Assembly: GCA_028281215.1 (NCBI GenBank)
Contig: JANQKH010000851.1
Location: 1-6,772, forward strand
DNA from: Phycisphaeraceae bacterium
GTDB taxonomy: Bacteria > Planctomycetota > Phycisphaerae > Phycisphaerales > Phycisphaeraceae
Direction of reading: 5' to 3'
Length of the DNA: 6,772 nt
Part shown: positions 1-6,390 of the stretch, piece by piece
How positions within the stretch are numbered: the first letter of the stretch is position 1
Layout of the letters: every line of letters begins with the position of its first letter
Notes under the pieces: generated by a model
Told to the model about the DNA's origin: nothing
Database searches by the model: none
The model's input: only the letters and a program-made list of their open reading frames with translations
Translations under genes and position numbers: made by a program

Positions 1-66
1 TCGGGTTCCACACTTGGTACCTTTACGTATCATCTTGTAAAACAAGCAATTTCGGTGCCATTCGAC

Positions 67-95
67 TTGACATTTCTCACCAGATCCGATTCAAT
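67..95 (+). promoter_or_regulatory. Candidate sigma70-type promoter of the pilM-like operon
   Basis: A perfect -35 hexamer TTGACA lies at 67-72. After a 17-bp spacer follows TTCAAT at 90-95, which matches 4 of 6 positions of the TATAAT consensus including the key last A and T. Transcription would start around 102, leaving a long leader before the first start codon at 369. It is the best match to the consensus that I noticed upstream of the operon. A second promoter nearer the gene is not excluded, and planctomycete promoters in particular may deviate from the consensus. Confidence 0.45.
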
Positions 96-312
96 TGTGT
101 TGCAATGCTTCGGAAGTTACCCTACCTCAGCAGGAATGCCCTCCGCCCCGCGTGGCGGTCGTTCCTCCCGCCTGCGATTGTTGGTAAACGATACTTGCGA
201 GACTGACGGGTCGCCCCGTTCGGCTGATGGTGTTCGCCTGTTCGCGACGGCAAGAGTTCGCACAGGTGGAAAGCCCAACGGTGGGAAGAGAGGCCCGGAT
301 TCGAACACAGGC

Positions 313-345
313 GCCGAGACATTCTGTCTCGGTTGGCTCGGTTGG
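313..345 (+). promoter_or_regulatory. Leader hairpin with tandem 9-bp repeat
   Basis: CCGAGACA (314-321) and TGTCTCGG (325-332) form a perfect 8-bp stem around a 3-nt loop, extendable by a G-U pair (313/333). The 3' arm lies within the first copy of a tandem repeat: CTCGGTTGG occurs at 328-336 and again directly at 337-345. The 5' arm CCGAG could therefore pair with either copy. The element ends 9 nt before the AAGGAG ribosome binding site. There is no good U-tract directly after the stem, so it is not a typical terminator. A role in translation control or mRNA stability is inference. Confidence 0.5.
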
Positions 346-354
346 TTCTTACAT

Positions 355-360
355 AAGGAG
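355..360 (+). promoter_or_regulatory. Ribosome binding site of the pilM-like gene
   Basis: AAGGAG stands 8 nt upstream of the ATG at 369, a near-ideal Shine-Dalgarno sequence and spacing. It fixes the start of this gene and argues against the longer overlapping frame from upstream. Confidence 0.85.
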
Positions 361-368
361 CGCGTCTT

Positions 369-2639
369 ATGGCAAGATCGAACGATGCGTGGGGCATTGA
401 GGTTGGTGCCAATGCCCTCAAAGCCGTCCGATTGGTCAACGATGGTGATGAAATCCAAGTCGCGGACTTTGAGGTCATCCCCTTCAAAACCATTCTGACG
501 ACACCCGATCTCAACGTGGACCTTGAAATCCAGTCGATTCTGGATCAGTTCATGATGAGACACGAGGTGTCCAAAAGTCACGTCGTGGTGTCGGTGCCCG
601 GCAACCTTGCATTCGCACGCTTCGCCAAGCTTCCGCCGGTGGAGCCGAAGAAAATCCCCGACATCGTCAAGTTTGAAGCCCAGCAGCAGATTCCATTCCC
701 GATCGATCAGGTCGAGTGGGATTATCAGGTCTTCATGCAGGAAGATTCGCCCGACGTCGACGTCGGTATCTTTGCGATCGCCAAGGAGCGCGTGCTCAAC
801 TTCCTGTCCAACTACGAAGAGCGCAATCTGAAGATTGATACGCTCACCCTTTCGCCTGTGGCGGTCTACAATGCCATGGCTCACGAAATGGGACTCGAAG
901 ACGACAGCGAAGCCACCATCATCATGGACATCGGCACCACCAGCACCGACCTGGTCATCGTGGACCAGGGCCGCGTCTGGCTGCGCACGATGCAGATCGG
1001 CGGCAACAACTTCACCGAAGCGCTGGTCAAGAGCTTCAAGCTCAGCTTCCCCAAAGCGGAGAAACTGAAGCGCGAGGCCGGTACCAGCAAATACGCCCGC
1101 CAGATCTTTCAGGCGATGCGACCCGTCTTCAACGACCTCGTCCAGGAAATCCAGAAATCGATTGGTTTCTACCAGGCCACCAACCGTGACGCCGAACTGA
1201 ATCGCCTGGTTGGTCTCGGTTCCACGTTCCGATTGCCCGGCCTTTCGAAATTCCTCAAGCAGCAACTGTCGTTGGAAGTGATTCGGCCGGACAAATACAA
1301 GAAGCTCACCATCGACGGCAAGCGCGCATCGGAATTCTCTGAAGCGGCGCTGAACATGGGCACGGCCTACGGGCTTGCCTTGCAGGGGCTCGGTCTGGCG
1401 CCGATCAAAGCGAACATCATGCCCGAGCATGTCGTGCGTCAGCGGATGTGGAAGTCGAAGCAGCCTTGGATCGCCGCCGCCGCCGCCATCGTGTTGCTCG
1501 CGACGGGGGCCGCGTTTTTCAATTTCTCCTCGGTAAAAAGTTCGTATGCCGCGCAACGTGATACGACGGAGAACGAAGTCAAAAACATCCTGAGGGATGC
1601 CAAAAAGCTGTCAAAGCTGGCACAGACGCAAACCGTCAAGAGTGATCCTCGAACTCGTATCGAGAATCTCAACCGTATTCTCGACTACCGCGACGTGTGG
1701 CCGAAGGTGATCGAAGACCTCGGTATGGCGACCATGGCGCTCAAGCCGCAGGAAGTGCTCATTTCCGGCACGCCGGAGGAACAGAAACTCATCCCACGTG
1801 AACAGCGGCAACGGGTTTACATCAAAACGGTCGACGCCCAGTATGTCATGTCGTCGGGTGAAACCGATGCCGCCAACAATCAGGGCGGCAAGCCGGGTGA
1901 ACACAAGCCGGTCAATACCGGCGCGATCAACTGGGACGCCGCTGAGTCTCCAGCGCCGGCCGCCAACGGCGGCAACGCCAAACCCGCAGGGAACAACGCC
2001 AACCGTCCCGAGCCGCCTTCCTTTGTGGTTACTATTCGTGGTACCACACCCTACAAGTTTGAGAACAACACCGCCGGTTTCCTCTCCAGGCATTTCCTTG
2101 CCTGGTTGAAAGACAATTTCCAACGGCCTGATCGGCCTTACAAGATCATTACCGAAGATGTGAAGCTGGTCAGCCTTCAGGAAATCTCCGAAGACGACAT
2201 CGTCGCCGAGTCGACCAACACCGGTGGGGTTACGCCCCACCACGGGATACGCAACAACCCTGACGGCGGTATCCGTCCCGGTATTCGACCGGGCGTGAGA
2301 CCCAACCAGCCGGTTCGCCCGGGTATTCGCCCCGGTATCCGCCCAGGTATTCGGCCCAACACGCCAACCACGCCGGATGGCAACAGTGAAACAGAAAACA
2401 CCGGCCCGGTGGATCCGATGGACATTCTCTATCCGGTGAAGCCGGAAGAGAAGAAGATCCAGGCCGGTGACTTCAAGTTTGAAATCACCTGGACCATCCG
2501 CCTGCTTCGGCCGGACCAGTCGCGGTCGGGCAACGAAGTGAAAGGCGACAGTGACGGAAAGCAACCCCCGGACCAGCCCGGCAAGCAAGCCGACAACTCG
2601 AACACAACCCACGAAAATGATGCGGAGGTGCGCTCATGA
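369..2639 (+). CDS. pilM: PilM-type actin-like protein fused to a PilN-like periplasmic part (GspL-like architecture)
   Basis: Inner-membrane assembly protein of a type IV filament system; 756 residues, about twice a normal PilM. Residues 1-340 are a cytoplasmic PilM/FtsA-fold domain: GIEVGANALK (9-18, phosphate 1), VVVSVPG (72-78), the IPFPIDQVEWDY segment typical of PilM (108-119), DIGTTSTDL (187-195, phosphate 2) and LVGLGSTFRLPGL (280-292, adenosine region). Residues 348-360 (ANIMPEHVV...) resemble the PilN N-terminal IN(L/P)LP motif that binds PilM. A basic stretch is followed by one membrane helix at about 367-386, predicting N-in/C-out. Then come a helical segment with W444-P445 as in PilN, an Asn/Ala/Pro-rich linker (525-550), a possible half of a ferredoxin-like fold (551-615), an (I/V)RPG repeat (635-664) and a final beta-rich stretch (697-713). 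The hydrophilic tail after 715 is probably disordered. The start is set by AAGGAG 8 nt upstream. The stop overlaps the next start. PilM identity is firm; the PilN part rests on position and weak motifs. GspL is the main alternative name. Confidence 0.88.
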   Translation: MARSNDAWGIEVGANALKAVRLVNDGDEIQVADFEVIPFKTILTTPDLNVDLEIQSILDQFMMRHEVSKSHVVVSVPGNLAFARFAKLPPVEPKKIPDIVKFEAQQQIPFPIDQVEWDYQVFMQEDSPDVDVGIFAIAKERVLNFLSNYEERNLKIDTLTLSPVAVYNAMAHEMGLEDDSEATIIMDIGTTSTDLVIVDQGRVWLRTMQIGGNNFTEALVKSFKLSFPKAEKLKREAGTSKYARQIFQAMRPVFNDLVQEIQKSIGFYQATNRDAELNRLVGLGSTFRLPGLSKFLKQQLSLEVIRPDKYKKLTIDGKRASEFSEAALNMGTAYGLALQGLGLAPIKANIMPEHVVRQRMWKSKQPWIAAAAAIVLLATGAAFFNFSSVKSSYAAQRDTTENEVKNILRDAKKLSKLAQTQTVKSDPRTRIENLNRILDYRDVWPKVIEDLGMATMALKPQEVLISGTPEEQKLIPREQRQRVYIKTVDAQYVMSSGETDAANNQGGKPGEHKPVNTGAINWDAAESPAPAANGGNAKPAGNNANRPEPPSFVVTIRGTTPYKFENNTAGFLSRHFLAWLKDNFQRPDRPYKIITEDVKLVSLQEISEDDIVAESTNTGGVTPHHGIRNNPDGGIRPGIRPGVRPNQPVRPGIRPGIRPGIRPNTPTTPDGNSETENTGPVDPMDILYPVKPEEKKIQAGDFKFEITWTIRLLRPDQSRSGNEVKGDSDGKQPPDQPGKQADNSNTTHENDAEVRS
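1473..1487 (+). repeat. (GCC)5 run within the membrane-helix coding region
   Basis: Five identical GCC codons encode Ala369-Ala373, the start of the single membrane helix of the PilM/PilN-like fusion. Slippage would add or remove single alanines without changing frame. Short and possibly incidental. Confidence 0.7.
2268..2360 (+). repeat. Coding tandem repeat, (I/V)-R-P-G/N units
   Basis: Seven (I/V)RP units occur in residues 634-664 of the PilM/PilN-like fusion, mostly in the form IRPG, with two RPN variants and one Gln-Pro interruption. The arginine codons of the seven units are CGT, CGA, AGA, CGC, CGC, CGC and CGG, and the Ile, Pro and Gly codons vary as well. The repeat is therefore clearer in protein than in DNA, suggesting an old repeat kept for its peptide character. 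It makes a basic, proline-rich, extended linker on the predicted periplasmic side. Confidence 0.85.
2624..2630 (+). promoter_or_regulatory. Ribosome binding site of the PilO-like gene
   Basis: GGAGGTG inside the last codons of the upstream gene ends 5 nt before the ATG at 2636. With the ATGA overlap of stop and start codons this indicates translational coupling of the two genes. Confidence 0.85.
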
Positions 2640-4141
2640 AAAGTGTCATTGATTTCATCAAGGGCAGTCCCATCGTGCTCGTTTCGCTGCTGATTGTGGT
2701 GGCCTGCGTGGCGTTTCTGTTCCTCGTGGTCCGCTCCGGAGCCGAGACGTTCAAGGAAGATGTCAAGAAACGGACATCGGTGGTCAATCAGATCCGCCAA
2801 TTGGAAAAAACGTCCTTTCGGTATCCGGACGCTGACCCTGATAAGCCGTATCGCGAAGCCAAAGCCGCAATCAACAAGGCGACCCTTGAAGAGTTGGATC
2901 GTATTCACGATACGATGCACAAGCAGTACAAGGACATCTTCGCGGAAGTTGCCAACTACAACCGCACCGGCGATAAGACCAGTTCGGAAGTAGGCCCGAA
3001 CGTCCACGCGCCGATGCACAAGGATCTTTTCCCAGACGCGACGGCGGACGATGTACTTTACGGTGGCAAGATCGCCTATCTCGATCAACTCAAAGGCATG
3101 CTCGGCCCAGAAGTGCCCAACGAACCTATGCCGCGCATCAACGCCGGCGACCGTCACGACGCGGTGGCCGCCGACGAGCAACTTCAGAAAATTGAAACGC
3201 GCTTTGTGGACAGCCGACTGGTCAAGTCCGTCAGCGAATTATCCGAAGCGGACCAGAAACAACTTTGGAGTCGCAAGCGGGAACGATTGCACAATATCAT
3301 CACCAACAATGCCCGGAAGATTGACGTTTACGCCACACTGGATCCGGATGCTGATACCTTCCCGTTGCACATTGGCCAGTGGGCGAAGAACCCAAAGCGA
3401 CCGGACCTCAAGGAACTGTGGGAAGGCCAGCAAAATCTGTGGATTCAGCAGGACATTCTTCGCGCCATCCAGCGTGCCAACAACGCCGACTCCCCGTTGA
3501 ACAATGAAAAGAATGTCATGACCAATCCGGTCAAGCATTTGCTGAGCATTCAGGTGGTGCCCGGATACGTGGGTGTTGACGGCCATGGCGCCATGGACAC
3601 GGCGAAAACGTTTGAGGGCCTTCGCGGTCGCGACCGTGAAGACGGGGGCGTCAACTTCAACCTCGAAGAACGCCGCGGGCTTCGTCAGACGCCGAACTTT
3701 GCACCCAACAACCCACGCGGGCCGCAGGCGAACGCCAAGGAACTGGTCAAGCAGTTTGCCCAGAGTCCCGACAAGCCGCTGCGCGAGGATTTTGAGTATT
3801 CCGCCACCAGTCGCATCAGCAACCAACTGTACGACGTGCGTCACGCTCGACTGCTGGTCATCGTCGATTACCGGCAACTGCCGATCCTCATGCGTGAGTT
3901 GTCGCAGGTCAATTTGATGACCGTGCTCAACGTCCGCATCACCGACGTCGATGAGTACCAATCCCTGCGCAACGGTTACTACTATGGCGACGCCGACGCG
4001 GTCGAAGTGGAATTGCTGATCGAAACCATCTGGTTGCGCGACTGGACCAAGCAATACATGCCTGAGCCGGTTCGCAAGATGCTGTATGTCGACGTGGATG
4101 AAAAGGACGCAAAGGCGGCCGGTCAGCCGGCCAAGAAGTGA
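2636..4141 (+). CDS. Large single-pass membrane protein with a PilO-like C-terminal domain
   Basis: Probable partner of the preceding fusion in the inner-membrane alignment complex; 501 residues against about 200 for a standard PilO. A short cytoplasmic N-terminus with two lysines precedes one membrane helix at about 12-32, then a charged helical, possibly coiled-coil stretch (about 36-105), as in PilO. The middle part has no fold I recognise. It contains an aromatic-rich segment LWEGQQNLWIQQDILRAI (261-278) and the segment VKHLLSIQVVPG shortly after. Residues 399-470 read as a beta-alpha-beta pattern: a strand around LLVIVDYRQ, a helix LMRELSQV, a strand VRITDVD, and a final strand VEVELLIETIWL. 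This fits the ferredoxin-like domain of PilO or GspM. The only cysteine of the three operon proteins is C24 in the membrane helix. The PilO assignment rests on position, topology and this pattern, not on clear sequence similarity; a lineage-specific family is the alternative. Confidence 0.75.
   Translation: MKSVIDFIKGSPIVLVSLLIVVACVAFLFLVVRSGAETFKEDVKKRTSVVNQIRQLEKTSFRYPDADPDKPYREAKAAINKATLEELDRIHDTMHKQYKDIFAEVANYNRTGDKTSSEVGPNVHAPMHKDLFPDATADDVLYGGKIAYLDQLKGMLGPEVPNEPMPRINAGDRHDAVAADEQLQKIETRFVDSRLVKSVSELSEADQKQLWSRKRERLHNIITNNARKIDVYATLDPDADTFPLHIGQWAKNPKRPDLKELWEGQQNLWIQQDILRAIQRANNADSPLNNEKNVMTNPVKHLLSIQVVPGYVGVDGHGAMDTAKTFEGLRGRDREDGGVNFNLEERRGLRQTPNFAPNNPRGPQANAKELVKQFAQSPDKPLREDFEYSATSRISNQLYDVRHARLLVIVDYRQLPILMRELSQVNLMTVLNVRITDVDEYQSLRNGYYYGDADAVEVELLIETIWLRDWTKQYMPEPVRKMLYVDVDEKDAKAAGQPAKK
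4117..4132 (+). other. Small inverted repeat at the end of the PilO-like gene
   Basis: GGCCGG and CCGGCC form a 6-bp all-GC stem around the loop TCAG, ending 6 bases before the stop codon. No U-tract follows, so it is not a terminator. It lies just before the 68-nt gap between genes 2 and 3 and might pause ribosomes or protect mRNA ends; the repeat may equally be a by-product of Ala, Gly and Pro codons. Confidence 0.4.
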
Positions 4142-4198
4142 TCGCCTTTCAAGGCCCTTGCGTTGTGCTTTCCAGACTTTGATTCACCACGCCCAAAC

Positions 4199-4202
4199 GG
4201 AG
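4199..4202 (+). promoter_or_regulatory. Ribosome binding site of the third operon gene
   Basis: GGAG lies 7 nt before the ATG at 4210 and supports this start, which also places a membrane helix close to the N-terminus. It is shorter than the ribosome binding sites of the two upstream genes. Confidence 0.65.
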
Positions 4203-4209
4203 ACTTCCC

Positions 4210-6315
4210 ATGAGGCTGGAACAAAAAACATTCGCTGAAAAATACATTGAGAAGATTATTCTTCTGGTGGCTGTGCTGATTGCCGTCGCCATCGTCTACC
4301 TGTTTGTCCTGAACGACTACAGCGTGGAAATGAAACCGGGTGCCCAGGCCATGAATCCCGGCAAGATCGAAGAAGACATTCGCCGCAAGGCCAAACTGCT
4401 CAACGACAAGATCCGCAGCGACAAGATCGCGCCTGAAATCGACGGCTTTCAGGTGCCCAACTATGTCGCGCGCTTCTGGGACCGCCACGGCCAGGAACTG
4501 CTGGCCAACAATACCATGCCGCCGATGGCGAACGTGGGTGAGCCCATTCATCAAATTACATCGGGACCAGGGAACGGCATTCCCATCGAACCGGTTCTGC
4601 CACCTGCGCCGTTTGAACTCGTCGTGCGCAGCTCGAACCACGTCGTGGAAGATTCGCAGATCATTGAAGCCGCGCTGTATGACCAGTACCGAGGTGAATT
4701 CCCGGACGAGCCGGAGCAGGTCATCAGGGAACACGTGAGCATGCTGGTCAAAAAGATTGACCAGTTGGTGGGCCCGCAAGAGCCTCGCGACATCGTGCAT
4801 CACCTGCTTCGCGCCAAGGTGGACCTCGAAAAGTACAAGCAGGCGATCCTCGCCGTTGACAAGGACGTCCGTATGCCGGAAACGTGGTGGGAAATCTACA
4901 GCAACTTCCTCGCTGACGTGGTGGTGGAACGGCAAACACTTGACCCGCAAACCGGTGAGTGGGGCGATTTGACCGAAATCCAGCCGTTGCCAGGTTCGGT
5001 GATTGACAACAATCGGCAACAGATTGAATTCCTGGCCAACATGCCCGCGCCGGCTGATGGACAGGTGGACAATAAGGGCCAGATCACGACCGATCTGATC
5101 GAACTGATGCGATCCCGAGCGCGAGACATCGCCAATCCGCAGGAGTTGCTCTATCGCAACTACACTCTGCTCAACAAGGATGAAAAACTTCCGGAAAACA
5201 AGAATCTCACGGATGAAGAAAAAGCCGAGCTTTATGAAGTGCGCCACAAGATCAATCAGGAAGAAGCCAAGCTACGGCGGTTGACCGGATCGGACGTGAC
5301 GCAGGGCCCGCGCCGAGTGAACCCGCGCGGCATCTATGAAGACGAACTGAATCCGCCGCCCACGCGTCCGACACCCGGCCGCCCCACGCCTCGCCCGGGC
5401 AACACCGGCGCCGATGGCAAGGGTCGTCCCGACCCCAAAGCCGCGCGTGAGAAACGCCGACAGGATCAGATCAAGGCGATCGAGGACAAACTCGACGCCC
5501 TCTATCAGCGCAAAGCGGAACTTGAAGGCACTGCCGATCCGGATGCCGGTGACGGTCGTGACGGTTCACGCGGCAATCCTCCGATTGGTGAGGAATACCA
5601 ACGCGACCGTTTCAATCGCAACCCACAAAATACGCGCGGCCGCCGACCGAACGGTCGCCGTGGGTTCAACGAGTTCGGACAACCGGACGAGTCAGGCAAA
5701 CTGCCCGTGGTGGATGTGCTCAGCCACGATGTGACTGCCGAACATGGCAAGACGTATCGCTACCGCATGGTTTACAAAGTGGTCAACCCGCTTTATCAGA
5801 AAGACGTGACGCCGGAAGAGGTCAAGAAGGAACACTTCGACAAACTTCTCGTAGCATCGGAGCCGAGCGAATGGTCGGAGCCGATCACCGTGGAGCCGAA
5901 GATGTACCTGTTTGTGAACGACGCCTCGGCGCAAGCCAACTCGGCAACGTTTGAAGTTTACTCCATCCACGATGGCCGCCGCATGAAGCACGTGTTCAAG
6001 GCATCGCCGGGTGACCCGGTCGGCGGCAAGGCCAAAGTGGAAGTACGCGAGCAGGGCGTGGACGATCGTTCCACCGTGCCCGTGGAAAAGGAAATCAATC
6101 TTGCCGCACCGGTCGTGTTGGTCGACGTCAAGGAACCGCCCAAGGCGCCCGGCGCCATTGGCAGCCGTGGACCGATCACCGTCATTCTCGCCGACACGAC
6201 CACGGGTCGCATTACCGTTCGCAACCTCCAGGACGATCGCGCCAACACCCTGCGAAAGGATCTGGACAACAAAGCAGCCAGCAGCGCGCGAACATCGGTC
6301 GGCCTCAATCGCTGA
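4210..6315 (+). CDS. Single-pass periplasmic protein of unrecognised family in a pilus-type operon
   Basis: I do not recognise a named family for this 701-residue protein. Its place after PilM/PilN-like and PilO-like genes suggests a third subunit of the same complex. The N-terminus FAEKYIEKIILL (8-19) runs into one membrane helix at about 15-34; no lipobox is present, unlike the lipoprotein PilP. The periplasmic part has a mostly helical region (about 50-330) with a WWE motif at 226-228, a charged helix (333-358), a Pro/Thr/Arg linker (382-397), a second charged, probably coiled-coil helix (411-440), an Arg-rich patch with eight arginines between 465 and 484, and a beta-rich region from 498. 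The latter contains HGKTYRYRMVYKV (512-524) and EWSEPI (554-559), the look of a fibronectin-III-like sandwich. It contains no cysteine. A 68-nt gap separates it from gene 2, with no obvious terminator, so the three are probably one transcript. A terminator follows 33 bases after the stop. Confidence 0.8.
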   Translation: MRLEQKTFAEKYIEKIILLVAVLIAVAIVYLFVLNDYSVEMKPGAQAMNPGKIEEDIRRKAKLLNDKIRSDKIAPEIDGFQVPNYVARFWDRHGQELLANNTMPPMANVGEPIHQITSGPGNGIPIEPVLPPAPFELVVRSSNHVVEDSQIIEAALYDQYRGEFPDEPEQVIREHVSMLVKKIDQLVGPQEPRDIVHHLLRAKVDLEKYKQAILAVDKDVRMPETWWEIYSNFLADVVVERQTLDPQTGEWGDLTEIQPLPGSVIDNNRQQIEFLANMPAPADGQVDNKGQITTDLIELMRSRARDIANPQELLYRNYTLLNKDEKLPENKNLTDEEKAELYEVRHKINQEEAKLRRLTGSDVTQGPRRVNPRGIYEDELNPPPTRPTPGRPTPRPGNTGADGKGRPDPKAAREKRRQDQIKAIEDKLDALYQRKAELEGTADPDAGDGRDGSRGNPPIGEEYQRDRFNRNPQNTRGRRPNGRRGFNEFGQPDESGKLPVVDVLSHDVTAEHGKTYRYRMVYKVVNPLYQKDVTPEEVKKEHFDKLLVASEPSEWSEPITVEPKMYLFVNDASAQANSATFEVYSIHDGRRMKHVFKASPGDPVGGKAKVEVREQGVDDRSTVPVEKEINLAAPVVLVDVKEPPKAPGAIGSRGPITVILADTTTGRITVRNLQDDRANTLRKDLDNKAASSARTSVGLNR

Positions 6316-6348
6316 ACCCTTCAAATTAGAGAATCAATCTGCCCAAAC

Positions 6349-6379
6349 ACCCTCGGCGTTGTTCGCCGAGGGTTTTCTT
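6349..6379 (+). terminator. Intrinsic terminator of the three-gene operon
   Basis: CCCTCGGCG (6350-6358) and CGCCGAGGG (6364-6372) form a perfect 9-bp GC-rich stem with loop TTGTT; an A-U pair can extend it. TTTTCTT follows directly. It lies 33 bases after the stop codon of gene 3 and ends 11 bases before the next start, so it separates the pilus-type operon from the PilZ gene. Confidence 0.92.
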
Positions 6380-6390
6380 ATAGGAACTAG

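Larger units (their letters stand above)
1..368. other. Upstream non-coding region and probable long 5' leader
   Basis: I see no convincing gene here. One + strand frame is open from the window edge to 498, but its product (rich in Arg, Ser, Gly and Pro) has no domain signature and its last 130 bases overlap the pilM-like start in another frame, so I treat it as chance. The region holds a promoter candidate at 67-95, which would give a leader of about 265 nt. It contains small inverted repeats: CTTGT/ACAAG at 34-46, ACGGG/CCCGT at 206-219, CCCA/TGGG at 274-285, and a strong hairpin at 314-332. No known riboswitch class could be matched. The leader length and hairpins are seen in the sequence; any regulatory role is inference. 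Confidence 0.6.

Noticed and set aside
1..33. Possible divergent gene starting on the - strand at 33 (ATG reading out of the window)
   Set aside because: Only eleven codons are visible and no Shine-Dalgarno sequence stands before the ATG, so it cannot be supported.
262..296. GGTGGAAAGCC and nearby CGCACAGG recall short pieces of cobalamin or cyclic di-GMP riboswitches
   Set aside because: The remaining conserved boxes and pairing elements of these classes are missing; the likeness is limited to a few bases.
293..313. GGATTCGAAC resembles the T-arm of a tRNA
   Set aside because: The flanking bases do not form a T-stem on either strand and no acceptor, D-arm or anticodon arm can be found around it.
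1..498. Open + strand frame from the window edge to 498 (ATG at 55)
   Set aside because: It has no ribosome binding site at the ATG, its composition looks non-protein-like, and it runs 130 bases into the pilM-like gene, whose start has an ideal AAGGAG.
117..1556. Long antisense open frame opposite the pilM-like gene, and similar ones opposite genes 2 and 3
   Set aside because: They mirror the codon pattern of GC-rich genes on the other strand; the + strand products carry recognisable motifs and membrane helices while the antisense products do not.
4142..4209. Possible separate promoter or terminator between genes 2 and 3
   Set aside because: The 68-nt gap shows no convincing -35/-10 pair and no stem with a U-tract; only weak short inverted repeats and the ribosome binding site of gene 3 are visible.
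5704..5884. A firm fibronectin-III domain call in gene 3
   Set aside because: Only the TYRYR and WSEP motifs support it; strand order and length could not be verified by eye, so it is given as a likeness, not as a domain annotation.
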